A stretch of DNA of 64,000 bases from Hofstenia miamia (taxonomy: Eukaryota; Xenacoelomorpha; Acoela). Positions 23,271 to 33,933 of this stretch are shown piece after piece. Position 1 is the first letter of the stretch; every line of letters starts with the position of its first letter. Position numbers and translations under genes: made by a program. The notes under the pieces were generated by a model. The model searched no databases, had not been told where the DNA came from, and saw only the letters and a program-made list of their open reading frames with translations. Location: assembly GCA_004352715.1 (NCBI GenBank), contig SCFE01000101.1:801681-865680 (forward strand), in the 5' to 3' direction.

Positions 23271-24556
23271 TGTAACATAATCGTAATCTTATCATATGTG
23301 GTCAAATTGAGACAAAAGGAAGAAGAAACCAAGACTGCATATTAAAATAAAATATTAATTGTAAAAACATATGAGTAAGATTAATTAGTTATTTTGTAAA
23401 TTTATAGTGCAGTATTTTTGATATTAATTAATTTGGCAAAACGGCACTAGACTAAATCGCTACTGCTAATTAAGGCAGAACTGCGTAATCAGCAGACGAA
23501 CAGAAATTAAAACGTTCGAAATTGTAAACAACTGGAATTAGCAGGTACTAGTTAAATATTTGATTGTTGTTAATTCTTTCACTATAAAAATTGTGTAGTT
23601 GATCATTTTGTTGATGAATCTAATTTACTGGATTTACTTTACGTTTTTGTATCAGGTTATTTTATTTAATACAATGGAAAGCTAAACGTTCGAGCTCTCG
23701 GGTATTCTAGACGGTGGTTCACGGATCCAGTTAACGGGTGAAGTGTATAGCCGGTGCTTACCCGAGAGGCTCTTAGGTTAGGTGTAGGAATAGGGGCTTT
23801 TACTCGTATTAGCTTTCCTATCGTTCGTTGTTCATGTTACAACTTTTATTACATTATGTTATTAGATCTGTTTACATCAGGAAACCTAGGAAATCACAAG
23901 ATCTATTTGTATTATCTTGGATGTTGTTTATTACGTATGATTACTAGTAGACTGACGGACTATCAATTCATCTCTTTCCCTGTGACCGTATTGATTGTTC
24001 ACATGTACTCTAGGCTAGCATGTAACTATTTATATGTAAGGTTATTATATGTACGAACTCATAACAAGCTATTGCATCCCGGTTGCGAGATTCCTTTATT
24101 AAACAAACTCATTGATAACAAGAACAATCAATACATTAAATTAGTAAGGTATCACACATTATCACCATTGTATTCATGCACACTATTCCATTACACTGAG
24201 TCATCTGAATTGTGGTTGGTGTCTCTATCGATGTGCCAGTATCGCATGGAAATACTCGTTATAGCGTAATTCTTCAATTCCTCTTTTGTGCTTTGTTGCA
24301 GGTCGGGTAAGCGTACCCTGTACTTTGTACCCTCTGTCTCGTGTCTTGGATCTAAAATAACAGTCGTTAGTTTCATATCAATATTAGTTGATCAGATAAT
24401 AGTATAATTATTTAACGGCTAAACAAAAGAACTGAAAGAAGAGAGATGGAGAATGGAGTCTGTCACCTACCGTACTATCAGAGGAGGAAATAATTGTCAT
24501 AGCAGCTCCTAAATTAAGCTAAGACTTACTAGTATGAAGGTTGGCGAGATTCTACA
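23271..24556 (+). mobile_element. Putative 5' LTR of the retrotransposon carrying gag at 24793
   Basis: The right boundary is fixed by the primer binding site that follows at 24557. The LTR should therefore end at 24556, where the sequence is TTCTACA. Going upstream, TGTAACATAATCG at 23271 gives matching terminal TGTA...TACA inverted ends and an LTR of 1286 bp, in the range of Ty3/Gypsy elements. No 3' LTR lies in the window, so the left end and a target duplication cannot be checked. The 171-codon frame at 23754-24269 lies inside it and is not considered a gene. The left boundary is the uncertain part. Confidence 0.55.
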
Positions 24557-24572
24557 TGGCGACCGTGACAGG
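24557..24572 (+). other. Minus-strand primer binding site, tRNA-Arg type
   Basis: TGGCGACCGTGACAGG directly follows the proposed LTR end. It begins TGG, complementary to the CCA end of a tRNA. The rest complements the acceptor/T-arm end of tRNA-Arg(UCG) as I recall it from insects, the primer class described for mdg1/412-type Ty3/Gypsy elements. In such elements reverse transcription starts here. Confidence 0.75.
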
Positions 24573-24792
24573 CGCTCGACAGTGCAAAGGAAGATTCAGG
24601 AAGATAGTTGTTTCTTTTTGAATCACCTGAATTGGAGGAAAACCGAAAAGGATTGGAAAACTGGAATTAGTGGAAACTATTAACGATACCTAGAAAAGGA
24701 AGAAAGAAAACAACGAACACTTGACACCTTACCAGAGCTTCTAATGGAAAAAGTGAACAACCAGAAGAATACCCCAAGCTGAAGAAGGAAAA

Positions 24793-26406
24793 ATGGTTAA
24801 CTCGAAAAGGAAACCGAAAACTAAAGCTAGAACCCAGAAAACTCCTCAGATGAGGAACACACCCGAAAACCCAGACGTAAATGTGTCCCTAGCTGAAAGC
24901 GAACAATCCCCAACAGAGCAAATACTTCAACCAGCAGAGTTGACTAATGAGCTTACAACAATTCAATTGATGGAAGTAATTGAAAACAACACGAAAGAAA
25001 GGCAACAATTGACAAAACAGATTGAAAAATTAATAGAAAGAGTAAGAGAAGTTGAAATAAAACACGCCGAAAAAGAAAGGCTAATAGATGAAATCAAGGA
25101 AGACACAAGTCTCCGACTAACCGAACAGAGAAATTTGTTTCAAAACCAAATCGAACAGTTAACGGAGGTAAACAAGGAAATAAAACTACAAAGTGACCGT
25201 CTACAGAAGATGATAACGGAGTTACACGAAGAAAATGTTAATCTAAGAGAAGAAAATATAGTGAAGCAATTAGAAATTGATAATCTGAAAGACGAAATAA
25301 GACTAATTGAGTTGAAAAAAAGCGAAGTAACGACAATAGAGAATGTGGTAGTGGAAAAACCGCAGGAATTGAACACAGTGGTACCACAGGATGAGCTGAT
25401 AATGGATGATTACAAAACAGCACAAAACGAAGAAGAGTTTATAAAAAAGTTAGTACAAAATGTGACAAAACAAGTAAAGTTGAATTGTGAGAAACCGATC
25501 GAAAATAAACCAATCTTTAAGGAGACAATATTATCGGAAGAGGATGATAATGATACGTCAGTATGCAAAGCGGTGCTACCGAAATTCACGGGAAGAGTGG
25601 ATAATTACTCACCGACATTTAATGAATGGCTGGAGATTTTTGAGATGAGTATGAAAGAGAGAAAAGTAACGCAACAAAGAGCGGCAGCAAGATTCCCGCT
25701 ATATTTAACGGGTGCGGCGTATCAGCATTACTTAGTACTGGATACCCAAACAAAAATGGACTACAAAAAGTTAATAGGGGAATACCAGCAGTACTATGAT
25801 GATGAGAGTTTTAAAAGCCAGTATCGGATGTTGCTAAATGGAATGAAAATGAATACTAGAGATGATTTACGGAATTACATGTCTCAAGTAGAAAGATTGC
25901 TAAAGCTTAGTTCAAGAGAACAGCGATATTCGAAATATGACTTGTTTGCACATATCAGTAAAGGATTGCCAGAGGCGATTCGAACGCAATTTCAAATTAA
26001 ATGCGACGCAGACGATTCGCTAGATAGAATGATTAGGAAAGGACTTGCAATACAAATAACGATGGAGAGTAACGCAAGAATCAATGAGAAATCGACGATT
26101 GGAAAACCGATAGTAAATCGAATGACACCTATGTTCACTAAACCAGTGAATAAACAAGTAACTAAAAAATCGGGAGAAGATCTAGTAAAGATCAAGTTGA
26201 AAGATGGCACAATAAAGCAAATAAAAAGAAAAGACCTGAAATGCCAAATGTGTGGTAACAAGGGGCACACAAAGAAATTCTGCAAAAGACAAATAAATTG
26301 GATAGAGGAGGAAGACGCATACTTTGACGAAGAAGATTTAATAGAAAATGAGGAAGAACAAGAGGAAGAAGAAATTGAGTCGACGGAGATGGAAAATTTA
26401 AACTAG
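24793..26406 (+). CDS. gag: LTR retrotransposon Gag polyprotein
   Basis: This 537-codon frame is intact and is the longest real frame in the window. Residues about 1-50 are basic then polar. Residues about 55-195 form a long charged coiled coil rich in E, K, Q and L. Residues about 260-440 have the helical, W/Y-containing character of a Ty3/Gypsy capsid domain (FNEWLEIFEMSM, then a YYDDESFKSQY segment). At about residues 483-496 is a CCHC zinc knuckle, C-x2-C-x4-H-x4-C (CQMCGNKGHTKKFC). The last 35 residues are very acidic. Gag should coat and package the element RNA in cytoplasmic particles. The ATG lies 220 bases after the primer site, a normal leader. The frame's integrity contrasts with the truncated pol that follows and with the decayed elements around it, suggesting fairly recent insertion. 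An acidic tail after the knuckle and the long N-terminal coil are unusual details. Confidence 0.88.
   Translation: MVNSKRKPKTKARTQKTPQMRNTPENPDVNVSLAESEQSPTEQILQPAELTNELTTIQLMEVIENNTKERQQLTKQIEKLIERVREVEIKHAEKERLIDEIKEDTSLRLTEQRNLFQNQIEQLTEVNKEIKLQSDRLQKMITELHEENVNLREENIVKQLEIDNLKDEIRLIELKKSEVTTIENVVVEKPQELNTVVPQDELIMDDYKTAQNEEEFIKKLVQNVTKQVKLNCEKPIENKPIFKETILSEEDDNDTSVCKAVLPKFTGRVDNYSPTFNEWLEIFEMSMKERKVTQQRAAARFPLYLTGAAYQHYLVLDTQTKMDYKKLIGEYQQYYDDESFKSQYRMLLNGMKMNTRDDLRNYMSQVERLLKLSSREQRYSKYDLFAHISKGLPEAIRTQFQIKCDADDSLDRMIRKGLAIQITMESNARINEKSTIGKPIVNRMTPMFTKPVNKQVTKKSGEDLVKIKLKDGTIKQIKRKDLKCQMCGNKGHTKKFCKRQINWIEEEDAYFDEEDLIENEEEQEEEEIESTEMENLN
26397..26403 (+). promoter_or_regulatory. -1 ribosomal frameshift heptamer UUUAAAC at the gag stop
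   Basis: The heptamer TTTAAAC is positioned in the gag frame as T-TTA-AAC and is followed at once by the gag stop TAG. A -1 slip puts ribosomes exactly into the frame that encodes the protease motif 120 bases further on. A small GGAG/CTCC hairpin starts about 5 bases after the heptamer. It is weak, so a larger pseudoknot may be needed. Both the sequence and the phase fit a functional gag-pol shift site. Confidence 0.75.
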
Positions 26407-26537
26407 AAGGAGCGCCGTCTCCAACAAAACGAGCACCCGTATTGATAGTTACTGACCTGCTGAAAACGAACACAATAACAGTTGTGATCAATGGTGTAAT
26501 GGTAAATGCAACAGTGGATACGGGTACACAAATGCAC
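26407..26537 (+). pseudogene. pol: 5' remnant of pol: aspartic protease start, truncated
   Basis: The frame -1 to gag is open from the shift site and carries the aspartic protease core D-T-G at 26517-26525, preceded by a hydrophobic strand (VNATVDTG) as in retroelement proteases. About 15-20 bases after the DTG the homology stops, and LINE endonuclease sequence begins near 26538. The second half of the protease, reverse transcriptase, RNase H, integrase and the 3' LTR are missing. The element therefore cannot mobilise on its own from this copy. Confidence 0.75.
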
Positions 26538-27386
26538 AAAGTTAAATTTCTATTGAAGGGCGATTTAATTTACTTCCTTATGCTGTTTCGCTTGATTGTT
26601 CTATTTTGCGTGTAAGTGAAACCTGGTTTGACGAGCCTTTTACTAATGATATATTTCCTAACTCAATTTACACTACAGCATCAGCAGCTATTAGATCTTT
26701 ACCAAATAGTCATGGCGGCTGTAACATTTTATACAAAAGACACTCTATTAAAGGTTGACATTGGTTTAAATACTTTGCTGTATTTTCAATAGCATCTGAA
26801 CTTATATTAATTTTATGTCTGTACATTCCTCCAGTTACTAGTCACCTTCGCCCCACATCAGACTGCGTACTTTCCTTTATTCATTCTGTGCTTGATGCCT
26901 TTCGGCTTTACAGGAATAATAATTCTTTTCAGGTCACATTTGCAGGTAATGTGTATATTGTAGGTGATTGCATTTTCTAATGCCAACATCGAAGCTGGAA
27001 CCTCCCCATATGAATTTGATCAACATATTCTCGATAAACTTCATAATATAAATCTATCTCAACATATCAACTTTTCAACTCATATAAATGGAAATTTACT
27101 TGATCTACTTTTTTCAGATGATAAAACTCTAAAATTTCTTAAGGTGGTTTCCGCCTTAAAAAGTTTTTCAGATTATGCTGTTATATGTTTCAATATTTCA
27201 TTGTGCCTTAATAAAATTGACTACCTACTCAATATCCGATCATCCGCAAATGATGCTATTCATTTTCTGAGGCCAATAAAGTTGAACTTGATTTAATTTT
27301 ATCAAGATTGCTTTTTTCATTTTACAGTGATGGCACAACTCCTTATTTTATTACTGGTACAATTCCTTGTTTGAAATCATCGATTT
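26538..27386 (+). pseudogene. LINE ORF2 apurinic-like endonuclease domain, decayed
   Basis: Read across several frames, the segment has the landmarks of the exonuclease-endonuclease-phosphatase domain of non-LTR retrotransposons. They are a SLDCSIL-VSETWFDE strand near 26610 (the E-T-W motif), a GG-x-x-IL element near 26725, a LYIPP element near 26825, a degraded GD-x-N site near 26965, a DLLFSD element near 27105 and a S-D-x-A motif near 27170. In the 27 kb part a 110-codon frame (26964-27296) is still open. Several stops and frame changes make it dead. A hAT element has inserted at 27387. Sequence after that element (28809 on) may continue the LINE, since a PKK-like motif follows. Confidence 0.7.
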
Positions 27387-28800
27387 CAGGAGCGGATACA
27401 AAAAAAAATTTTAAAAGAGGCCCTATGTACAATAAAATGATAACTGCATAATTGGGTATGGGTACTAGGGAGGGCACAAAGTATTGAATTTTCAATTTTA
27501 AGGATTATTAGTATGCGCGGACTTCACCACCATGTAATGACTCCAAAAATGAAAATGTAGAATTTGTGCAATTGTTCAAATTTCAAATTAGGCTTTAGTA
27601 ATAGTATGTTGTGTTTTTCGATTTTTTGCATTATGCACTACATAATCGACCAATTTTTAGTGTATTTTCAATGACATACGATTAAACAAATCACAAAATT
27701 TTCACCTAATGGTACGAATGAGTGCTTATTCGTCAAATGGTTAAATATGTTGATAAAATTCAAGAAAATCAGCAACCCAGAAATGTAAAGCTCTTCTTAA
27801 AATCAAAAAATTCTAAAATTAAAAAAAAATTGTTCTGAATTTTAAAGTCACACAAATATGTTTTTGGATATTGGGAGTAGATGCATGGTGGTGAAATCTG
27901 TGTATAGTATTGAATTCTAATGCAAAAAAAATTGAATAACACTATTGAGTATGGTCAAATTGAGTAAATAAAAATAGTAGACAAGGAGAAAATTATATTT
28001 AATATTACTCATGCTATATGTAATATTTTACATTGTTCTTTTGAGTATAGATTAATCGCAAAAGGCTTATGTGCCGTAGGATAGCCGTAGCTATGCTAAT
28101 CGAATTTCATTAGTAGTTTAAAAATAAAATTATTAGAATGTTATGCTAAAATAGATATAACACAGAAAAGAAAGGAATCCTAATTAAAAGAGTCAGTAAA
28201 CTTCCAAAAGAAAATATATAAATGCCTATAAATTATATTTTAAAGAACATTAAAGAATATTTAATATTAAAAATATATGAGAAAACAGTTCAGCAGAAAG
28301 ACACTCATGTGTGAGACTGCAGAGGATTTTGAAGAGAGTCAAGTCAATTCTTGTGATGATGAAAATGACCAGCAAGTATTCTTGCAAGAAAATACCGATC
28401 ACACTGGCAAAATTATACATTGAAAATGTAATTTGGTTTAATTTTGGAAGAATTGAGAAGATTTTCAATTATAAGGAACATTAAGTTTTGTTTCAATGTT
28501 TCCTCAGACAGACAGCAAGATAATGCATCGTTTTCATTTTTTGAACAAGAAAATATCAGTGATTTCAGTTTTCATTAGATTGATATATTATTTTGTAATT
28601 GCATATACCTAAAGCTAACTGTCATTATACATTTATTATACACCTTTGCAATTTATTAAAACACTTTCACTGTTCATATTCACCTCATTTGACAGTACTA
28701 ATCAACCATTGTTTGAAAATGTTTTTGCACAAATTTAATGAATTTCTTATTTAATAAATTTTTCTTAAGGGCCCCTTGGCCCCCTCTGTAGCCGCCCTTG
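27387..28800. mobile_element. Complete hAT-family DNA transposon, non-autonomous, 1414 bp
   Basis: The left end reads CAGGAGCGGATACA and the right end, reversed, CAAGGGCGGCTACA, followed on both sides internally by GGCCC-containing blocks. Ends of the form CAGGGGCGG are typical of hAT elements. The flanks ATCGATTT (27379-27386) and ATTGATTT (28801-28808) differ at one base and form the 8-bp target duplication. The interior has only short broken frames, one acidic stretch around 28310-28400 possibly being transposase debris. It is nested inside the LINE endonuclease remnant, so it is younger than that insertion. Confidence 0.8.
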
Positions 28801-28808
28801 ATTGATTT

Positions 28809-31800
28809 GTACGTGCCAAAGAAACAAAAGATGAAAGGACAGGAGGAACATTTCTCCTGCCCCTGGATTGACTAAGAACCTTAAAGGCTAGATCCAGAGG
28901 AGATATTGGGAAAGCAGTTCCAATTCTCCCCTATGTTATCCTGAAAAATTTGTATAATTGTATAGCATTTGAAATCAAAATATTTTTATACATTTGATTG
29001 ATTTACACTTTCAATTCTTACTCTGTTATGATTAATAGATATGTAATCTATTTAATGCCCATTTGACTTCACTATACCACTTCCCTTCACTATTGCAATT
29101 TACATTTATATAAAAAGTTGGGAGTGGGCATAATTTTAGACTATCTTAGTGCCTGAAACAGGTAGTAGCAGTAAACCAGAAAAGCTCACATTGTGTCCTG
29201 TGCACAGCACACAGCCCTGATTGAATGCATTTATGAGCCTGCTATTGCAAAGGAAGCTAATCAAAACATTGACATTAGTTTGCTAATGCTTACAGCTAAT
29301 GAGAAACATAGTTTCTAAGTCAGCTTTAATAATAGCTGCATATGGTTAGGTGAGACATGTAGTTATTATATTTAAGTCCATGTATCTAAGACATTTCTCA
29401 ATTCAATTTTAATTGAGTGGAGGCAACTAATTATCCAAAATAGAAATTTTGAACTAAAATTTGCTTTTAATTTTGCATGCAGAATTATAATTTCCATAAA
29501 GTTATGAGCATTCCCTACAATATGTTAGAACATGTAGTTTTGTGGTTTATTAAAATGCACCCAAGCAGAGAGACTCATTTCAGCTTTGTTGCTAAGAATA
29601 TTGTATCTCTTTTTAATGCTGAGCTTCCTGTTTAAAAAATGAGTGTATATTAGTCTGCATGCTAAAAAACAAATCAACATGTAATGCATATTTTTCAATT
29701 TTCAATTTTTAAATTAGCTGTGATTCTTTCTATTTTTGTCACTTAAAAACAGTAAGAAATTTTATTCCATGATAATATGTGAATTCAACAGGTCAAGTTA
29801 ACATTAATTGACTTAGACAAGTATTATTTAACACCATGTTACTCAAGATAACAAAAAAGCATAAAATCACTTAAAGATTCTATGATTTCAATTGATTGAA
29901 AATAGGAAACTTAATATGTGTTCAGTTAATAAATTCACCCCAGCACTACTACACAAATCCTGAGTGTTGAATAAAAAACCCAATTTAAATGCATATTCAG
30001 CAAAATTCAGCAATAAATGTTCCTGCAAAAGCCATAAACCAAATAAACTGAAAAATGTGCAAAGTCAACAAAAGATGTAACAGTCTACAAACATGTTCAA
30101 TGTATAAAATTCATATATACCAAAAAGAAATGCAAAGAGAAGACCACTGTGTAAAACTAATATAATAATAGTGTATTAAAGAAAGTATGTATATGTATAA
30201 TTCCTAGATGTGTATAAGAGACAATTTTTTAAAAAATGATAATGCCTTTATCATGTAAATCTATATTTCATATACCTGTAATGTTTTAAGTCTTGTATTA
30301 TGGATATTACAAAAACAAATTAAATTGTAGTGATTGCATGGAATTTCATATGGATAAGAAAATTATTCATTTTGTAAAATATAATATGACTTTGAATTTT
30401 TTCATTATTCAACAATGTACTAGTCAACAAATGAGATATAGTTCCCTAATTACTTGACTAACAATATCACACATATTACCAAAAAAACTTTGTTAAAAAT
30501 TAATTTCTTCACTTAATTTTGTAAAAACATTTCTTGTCATCAATTATAACAGTTTGCCCAAATCCTAAAAATCAAAAAATAAAAATTTTGTCAAAAAATT
30601 AATTTGTGGAATTCAAGTTGTCAAAAAAATTTCATTACTAGATAGCATCCAGTAGAATTAATGCATGCCCATATGGCAAATAGCCATAGGTAGGGTGACC
30701 CATTTCAAGGTGTCCCATAGAAATAATGTTGTGTTTATCTCTTACTACTATTGTGCACATTAGCTTTTGTAATGTTCTGTTTAAGCATTTATCTCCATCA
30801 TTAGCCTGAAGGTGGTAAGTAACAGTATGTGGGTGTTAAATTTTGAGAGTTCTTAAAACAGTTTAGATTTGAATTGTTTTCTTTGATAAATATATGTGCT
30901 TCCATTGGGCTGAATACAGAAATCAAATTGTTTGTCACTGCTTCTGCTATAGTAAAGTCATTTTATGTTTGGTACTACTGTGAGAGAATGCAAGCATAAA
31001 GGTATTCTGTCAGCCTTAAGTGTAGGTATTCTGTCAACCCCTAGTGTAAAGGCATCTCTTCTTGTAATGTTTATTTAAATCAATTTTAATTAGAACAAGT
31101 TGGAGGAGTTGTTTTGGTGTATTCTTTGAATTGGTGATCAAGAGGTTTATGTAATTTAAAAGACCTGCTCAAAAGGCTTATTTCACTTGTCTTTTGAACC
31201 TTTTTCCCATTGTACTGCAGCATGTATTGCAATCAATTAGATATTTTTTTAGCTTCACAGATAAAATAGTAACATTAGTTGGTTCCTTAGTTATACTATG
31301 AATAGGTGGAGCTTACATTAACATTTCTATTTGATTGTACTTAATCTAGATTCAGGGGCTGGCGACTGGAACAGCACTGGGGAACTTAATGTCACAGCAG
31401 AAGGTTGCAAGAGTGACCATCTTGTAGCAGCCCCAATTCTAGCAAACATATAGCAAAACATCAGTAGTTCATCCATGTAGCTAGTAACCTTTTAGAGAGA
31501 AAATATCCAGGATGACAAATGTGTATGGCTTCCAGCCAAAGTGCTATCCAAAAGAGAGAAGTTCATAAACCTGCTTGAATGGTGCTACCCTATTTGTCTC
31601 ATAATTTATTATCTAGCTCAGTAAACAATAAACCTCTCAGTTGTTTTCTTATCTCTCAGCTCACATTGTAATAGCATGTAATTACCATGCATTCATACTA
31701 GTGAGCAATAATAACACATAGCACAAATCAAGGGGACAATATTCTAGCTTCACAAACTAAGCTTGAAATTAAATGTATCACACTGACATCACTAAAATAA

Positions 31801-31903
31801 TTCAAAATGACATAATTGAAAAAGAAAAATAGGCAAAATTCCCTGAGTGACTCTACATTAATGTTTTCACAGTTCATCATTCATGTTTAATTAATTTCCT
31901 ACA
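28809..31903. other. Non-coding DNA, no supported gene
   Basis: Mostly AT-rich unique sequence with no convincing frame. The first 150 bases may be the continuation of the LINE interrupted by the hAT element. A small direct repeat of a GGTATTCTGTCA phrase lies at about 31000-31040. Confidence 0.5.
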
Positions 31904-32043
31904 TTGGATATAATGTTTCTAGATTATTTGGAATTGTGTTTAGCTATTAATATTTCTTTAGTTTCACAGCCAAATAGTAATGTTAGTTGCTTCCATTTGA
32001 ATGAGTTGACTGGTAAAACAATAAAATGTTTTAATATTTTTCC

Positions 32044-32330
32044 AGATTCCTGCTCCCTCTTGAGTAATGTTCTCAAGTATTATCTGCTTAGGAGCAGGGG
32101 TATCATGAGAGAGCTGACTCTCACTCATGGTTGCCAGGCTAATTCTACACTTACTACAAAATAAGTTTTTTAAATGGTAAAACAATCAATTTTTTTAAAG
32201 TTTTTTTTAGATTAATAGTTCCTCTAGAGTAAGGTGCTTATGTATTAACTGCTCAAGACAGTGGGCTTATGAGAAAGCTGACCCCATTAATTGTTGCTGG
32301 TATATTTTTACAATGACTTCAAAATTAGGC
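32044..32330. repeat. Diverged direct repeat, two units of about 165 bp
   Basis: The segment from 32044 and the segment from 32209 share the same order of words: AGATT, CCTC-x-AGAGTAA or TTGAGTAA, a GC-TTAT block, a GGG-x-TATGAGA-AGCTGAC block, and GTTGC-GG. The two units are clearly homologous but diverged, with indels, so this is an old tandem duplication. A frame of 86 codons crosses it and is judged spurious. Confidence 0.6.
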
Positions 32331-32477
32331 TTTTAAATGTATATAACATTTGTGAAATAATAAACCAATTACAATGACTTTAAAGGAATTAAATAGGTGA
32401 TCTGTAAAGAAAAAACTATTTTTCATTCAAATATATTCAATGTAATTAAAATATCATTTGTGAGGTAAAACTGCTGT

Positions 32478-32955
32478 AAGTGACACTAAGCCAAAATTTT
32501 AGCTTATGCTTTGCATGTGCACTACCAAATATGGTAATTTCAATATTTGTTTACATAGATCAGAAATGTTGTCTGAAATAGATATTAAAGTATGGATATG
32601 CAAAAGAAAAATTCAAAATATTCTTATAACTTCAACTACAAAATCATTTTGATTAATTAGTATTGAACTTTTTGTAATTTGGTCTAAAATACCTAAGTAA
32701 AATTTGTATTTTTTTGCAATAAAAGTTATCTTGTGGAAGTGACACTAAGCAAATATTTCAAATTTAGCTTTGCAAATGGAGTGCACAACCATATACTTTA
32801 GAATGCAATGGTAAGATTAACATTTGTTTACATAGATCAGGAATGTTGCTTGAAATTTGTATTAAAGTACGGATATTGTTATAACTTCAACTAAGAAAAC
32901 CATTTTGATTGATTAGTATTGCACTTTTTTCTAATTTTATCTAAAATAGCTATTA
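32478..32955. repeat. Diverged tandem repeat, two units of about 259 bp
   Basis: AAGTGACACTAAGC begins both units (32478 and 32737). Later shared blocks include TTTGTTTACATAGATCAG, then GAATGTTG-CTGAAAT or AAATGTTGTCTGAAAT, and CTTATAACTTCAACTA-like words. Order and spacing are conserved. No coding potential. Confidence 0.75.
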
Positions 32956-33588
32956 TATATGGTATTTTTAAAATAAAATTGTATTTTCTTTTTTCTAATA
33001 ATTGCCATTTTATCTGTTTTTTCAATGTTGATGTCAATAGCTTTGGAAATGAATGAAAATTGCAAAAACCTGAAATTTTTTGATAAAAACAATTGAATAA
33101 GAAATACTTTGTGCTGTAGTAGAGGTTTATTGGTGGCATTAAACTAATTTGAATTCTTTAGCTGTATCTAATTAACATCAAAAAGAACAAGGAAAATGTG
33201 TTTTAATGAATGATATTAAATTATCATTACTAAAATTCAAAAATCCCTAAATACCTTAATTTTTTACTACACTTAAATTTATAATTTGATTTAAATGTCT
33301 AAATTATACTTTAAAATTACTTAAATTTGCATGTAAATACTATCAAATGCTATTAGATTCTTAAAATTTATAAAAATATTGTAAATATATTCAGACTGCA
33401 TTTCAATAATTTAATTAGAAATGTAAAAAATCTTCAAAAAATGTCTTACCATACACATTCAAATTATGGGTCAAATGCACTTGTTAATATAAAAAGTAAC
33501 AGCACTAAATTTCTGTTTAGAGGAGATAAATTCAAATTTTCATTTGCTATGGATAGGTATGTAGAGCATAGGTGATTTGCTGTTGTGG

Positions 33589-33933
33589 GTACCTCACGTC
33601 TTGCAAGATGTGTTGTACCTGGGTTTTTCCCAAATATTGGTATTCTTTATATCAATGTGGTGGATGTTTACACTATTCAAATAGGAAGCTTTTAAGTCTG
33701 TGGTGGTAATTTGTGGCAGCAATGATGTTAGCAGGGACACTTCTCTAGATTTCAGGGCTGCCAGGATCATTGCTGTGTTATGTTACCTGAGGCAACAAAG
33801 TGACTTACTTTGTTTTATTGCTTATCCTCCAAGGTCAGACTTTGCTGCAAGAGTACACCAAACTAAGCTGTTAAAGTTTATGATTCAAAAATGGAGTAAC
33901 CTAAAGGATAGTAATTCAGAACTAACTTCATAG
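33589..33933 (+). pseudogene. SGNH-hydrolase-like retroelement fragment (doubtful)
   Basis: A 77-codon frame opens with VVVICGSNDVS, resembling the block with Gly-x-Asn-Asp found in SGNH/GDSL-like domains carried by some non-LTR retrotransposon ORF1 proteins and related repeats. It is followed by a helical region and a YPPRSDF element that recurs in such domains. The catalytic Ser block expected upstream could lie at about 33560-33590 (GDLLLW) but is degraded and partly in another frame. It is most likely a decayed element; a function is not implied. Confidence 0.4.

Noticed and set aside
23754-24269. 171-codon frame
   Set aside because: Lies inside the proposed LTR, is rich in Tyr/Leu/Cys without any motif, and has no supporting context.
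25140-26539. Minus-strand frames opposite gag
   Set aside because: Shadows of the gag coding sequence; Ser/Phe/Leu-rich antisense translations without domains.
31904-32185. 86- and 73-codon frames on opposite strands
   Set aside because: They overlap the diverged 165-bp duplication and have no motif.
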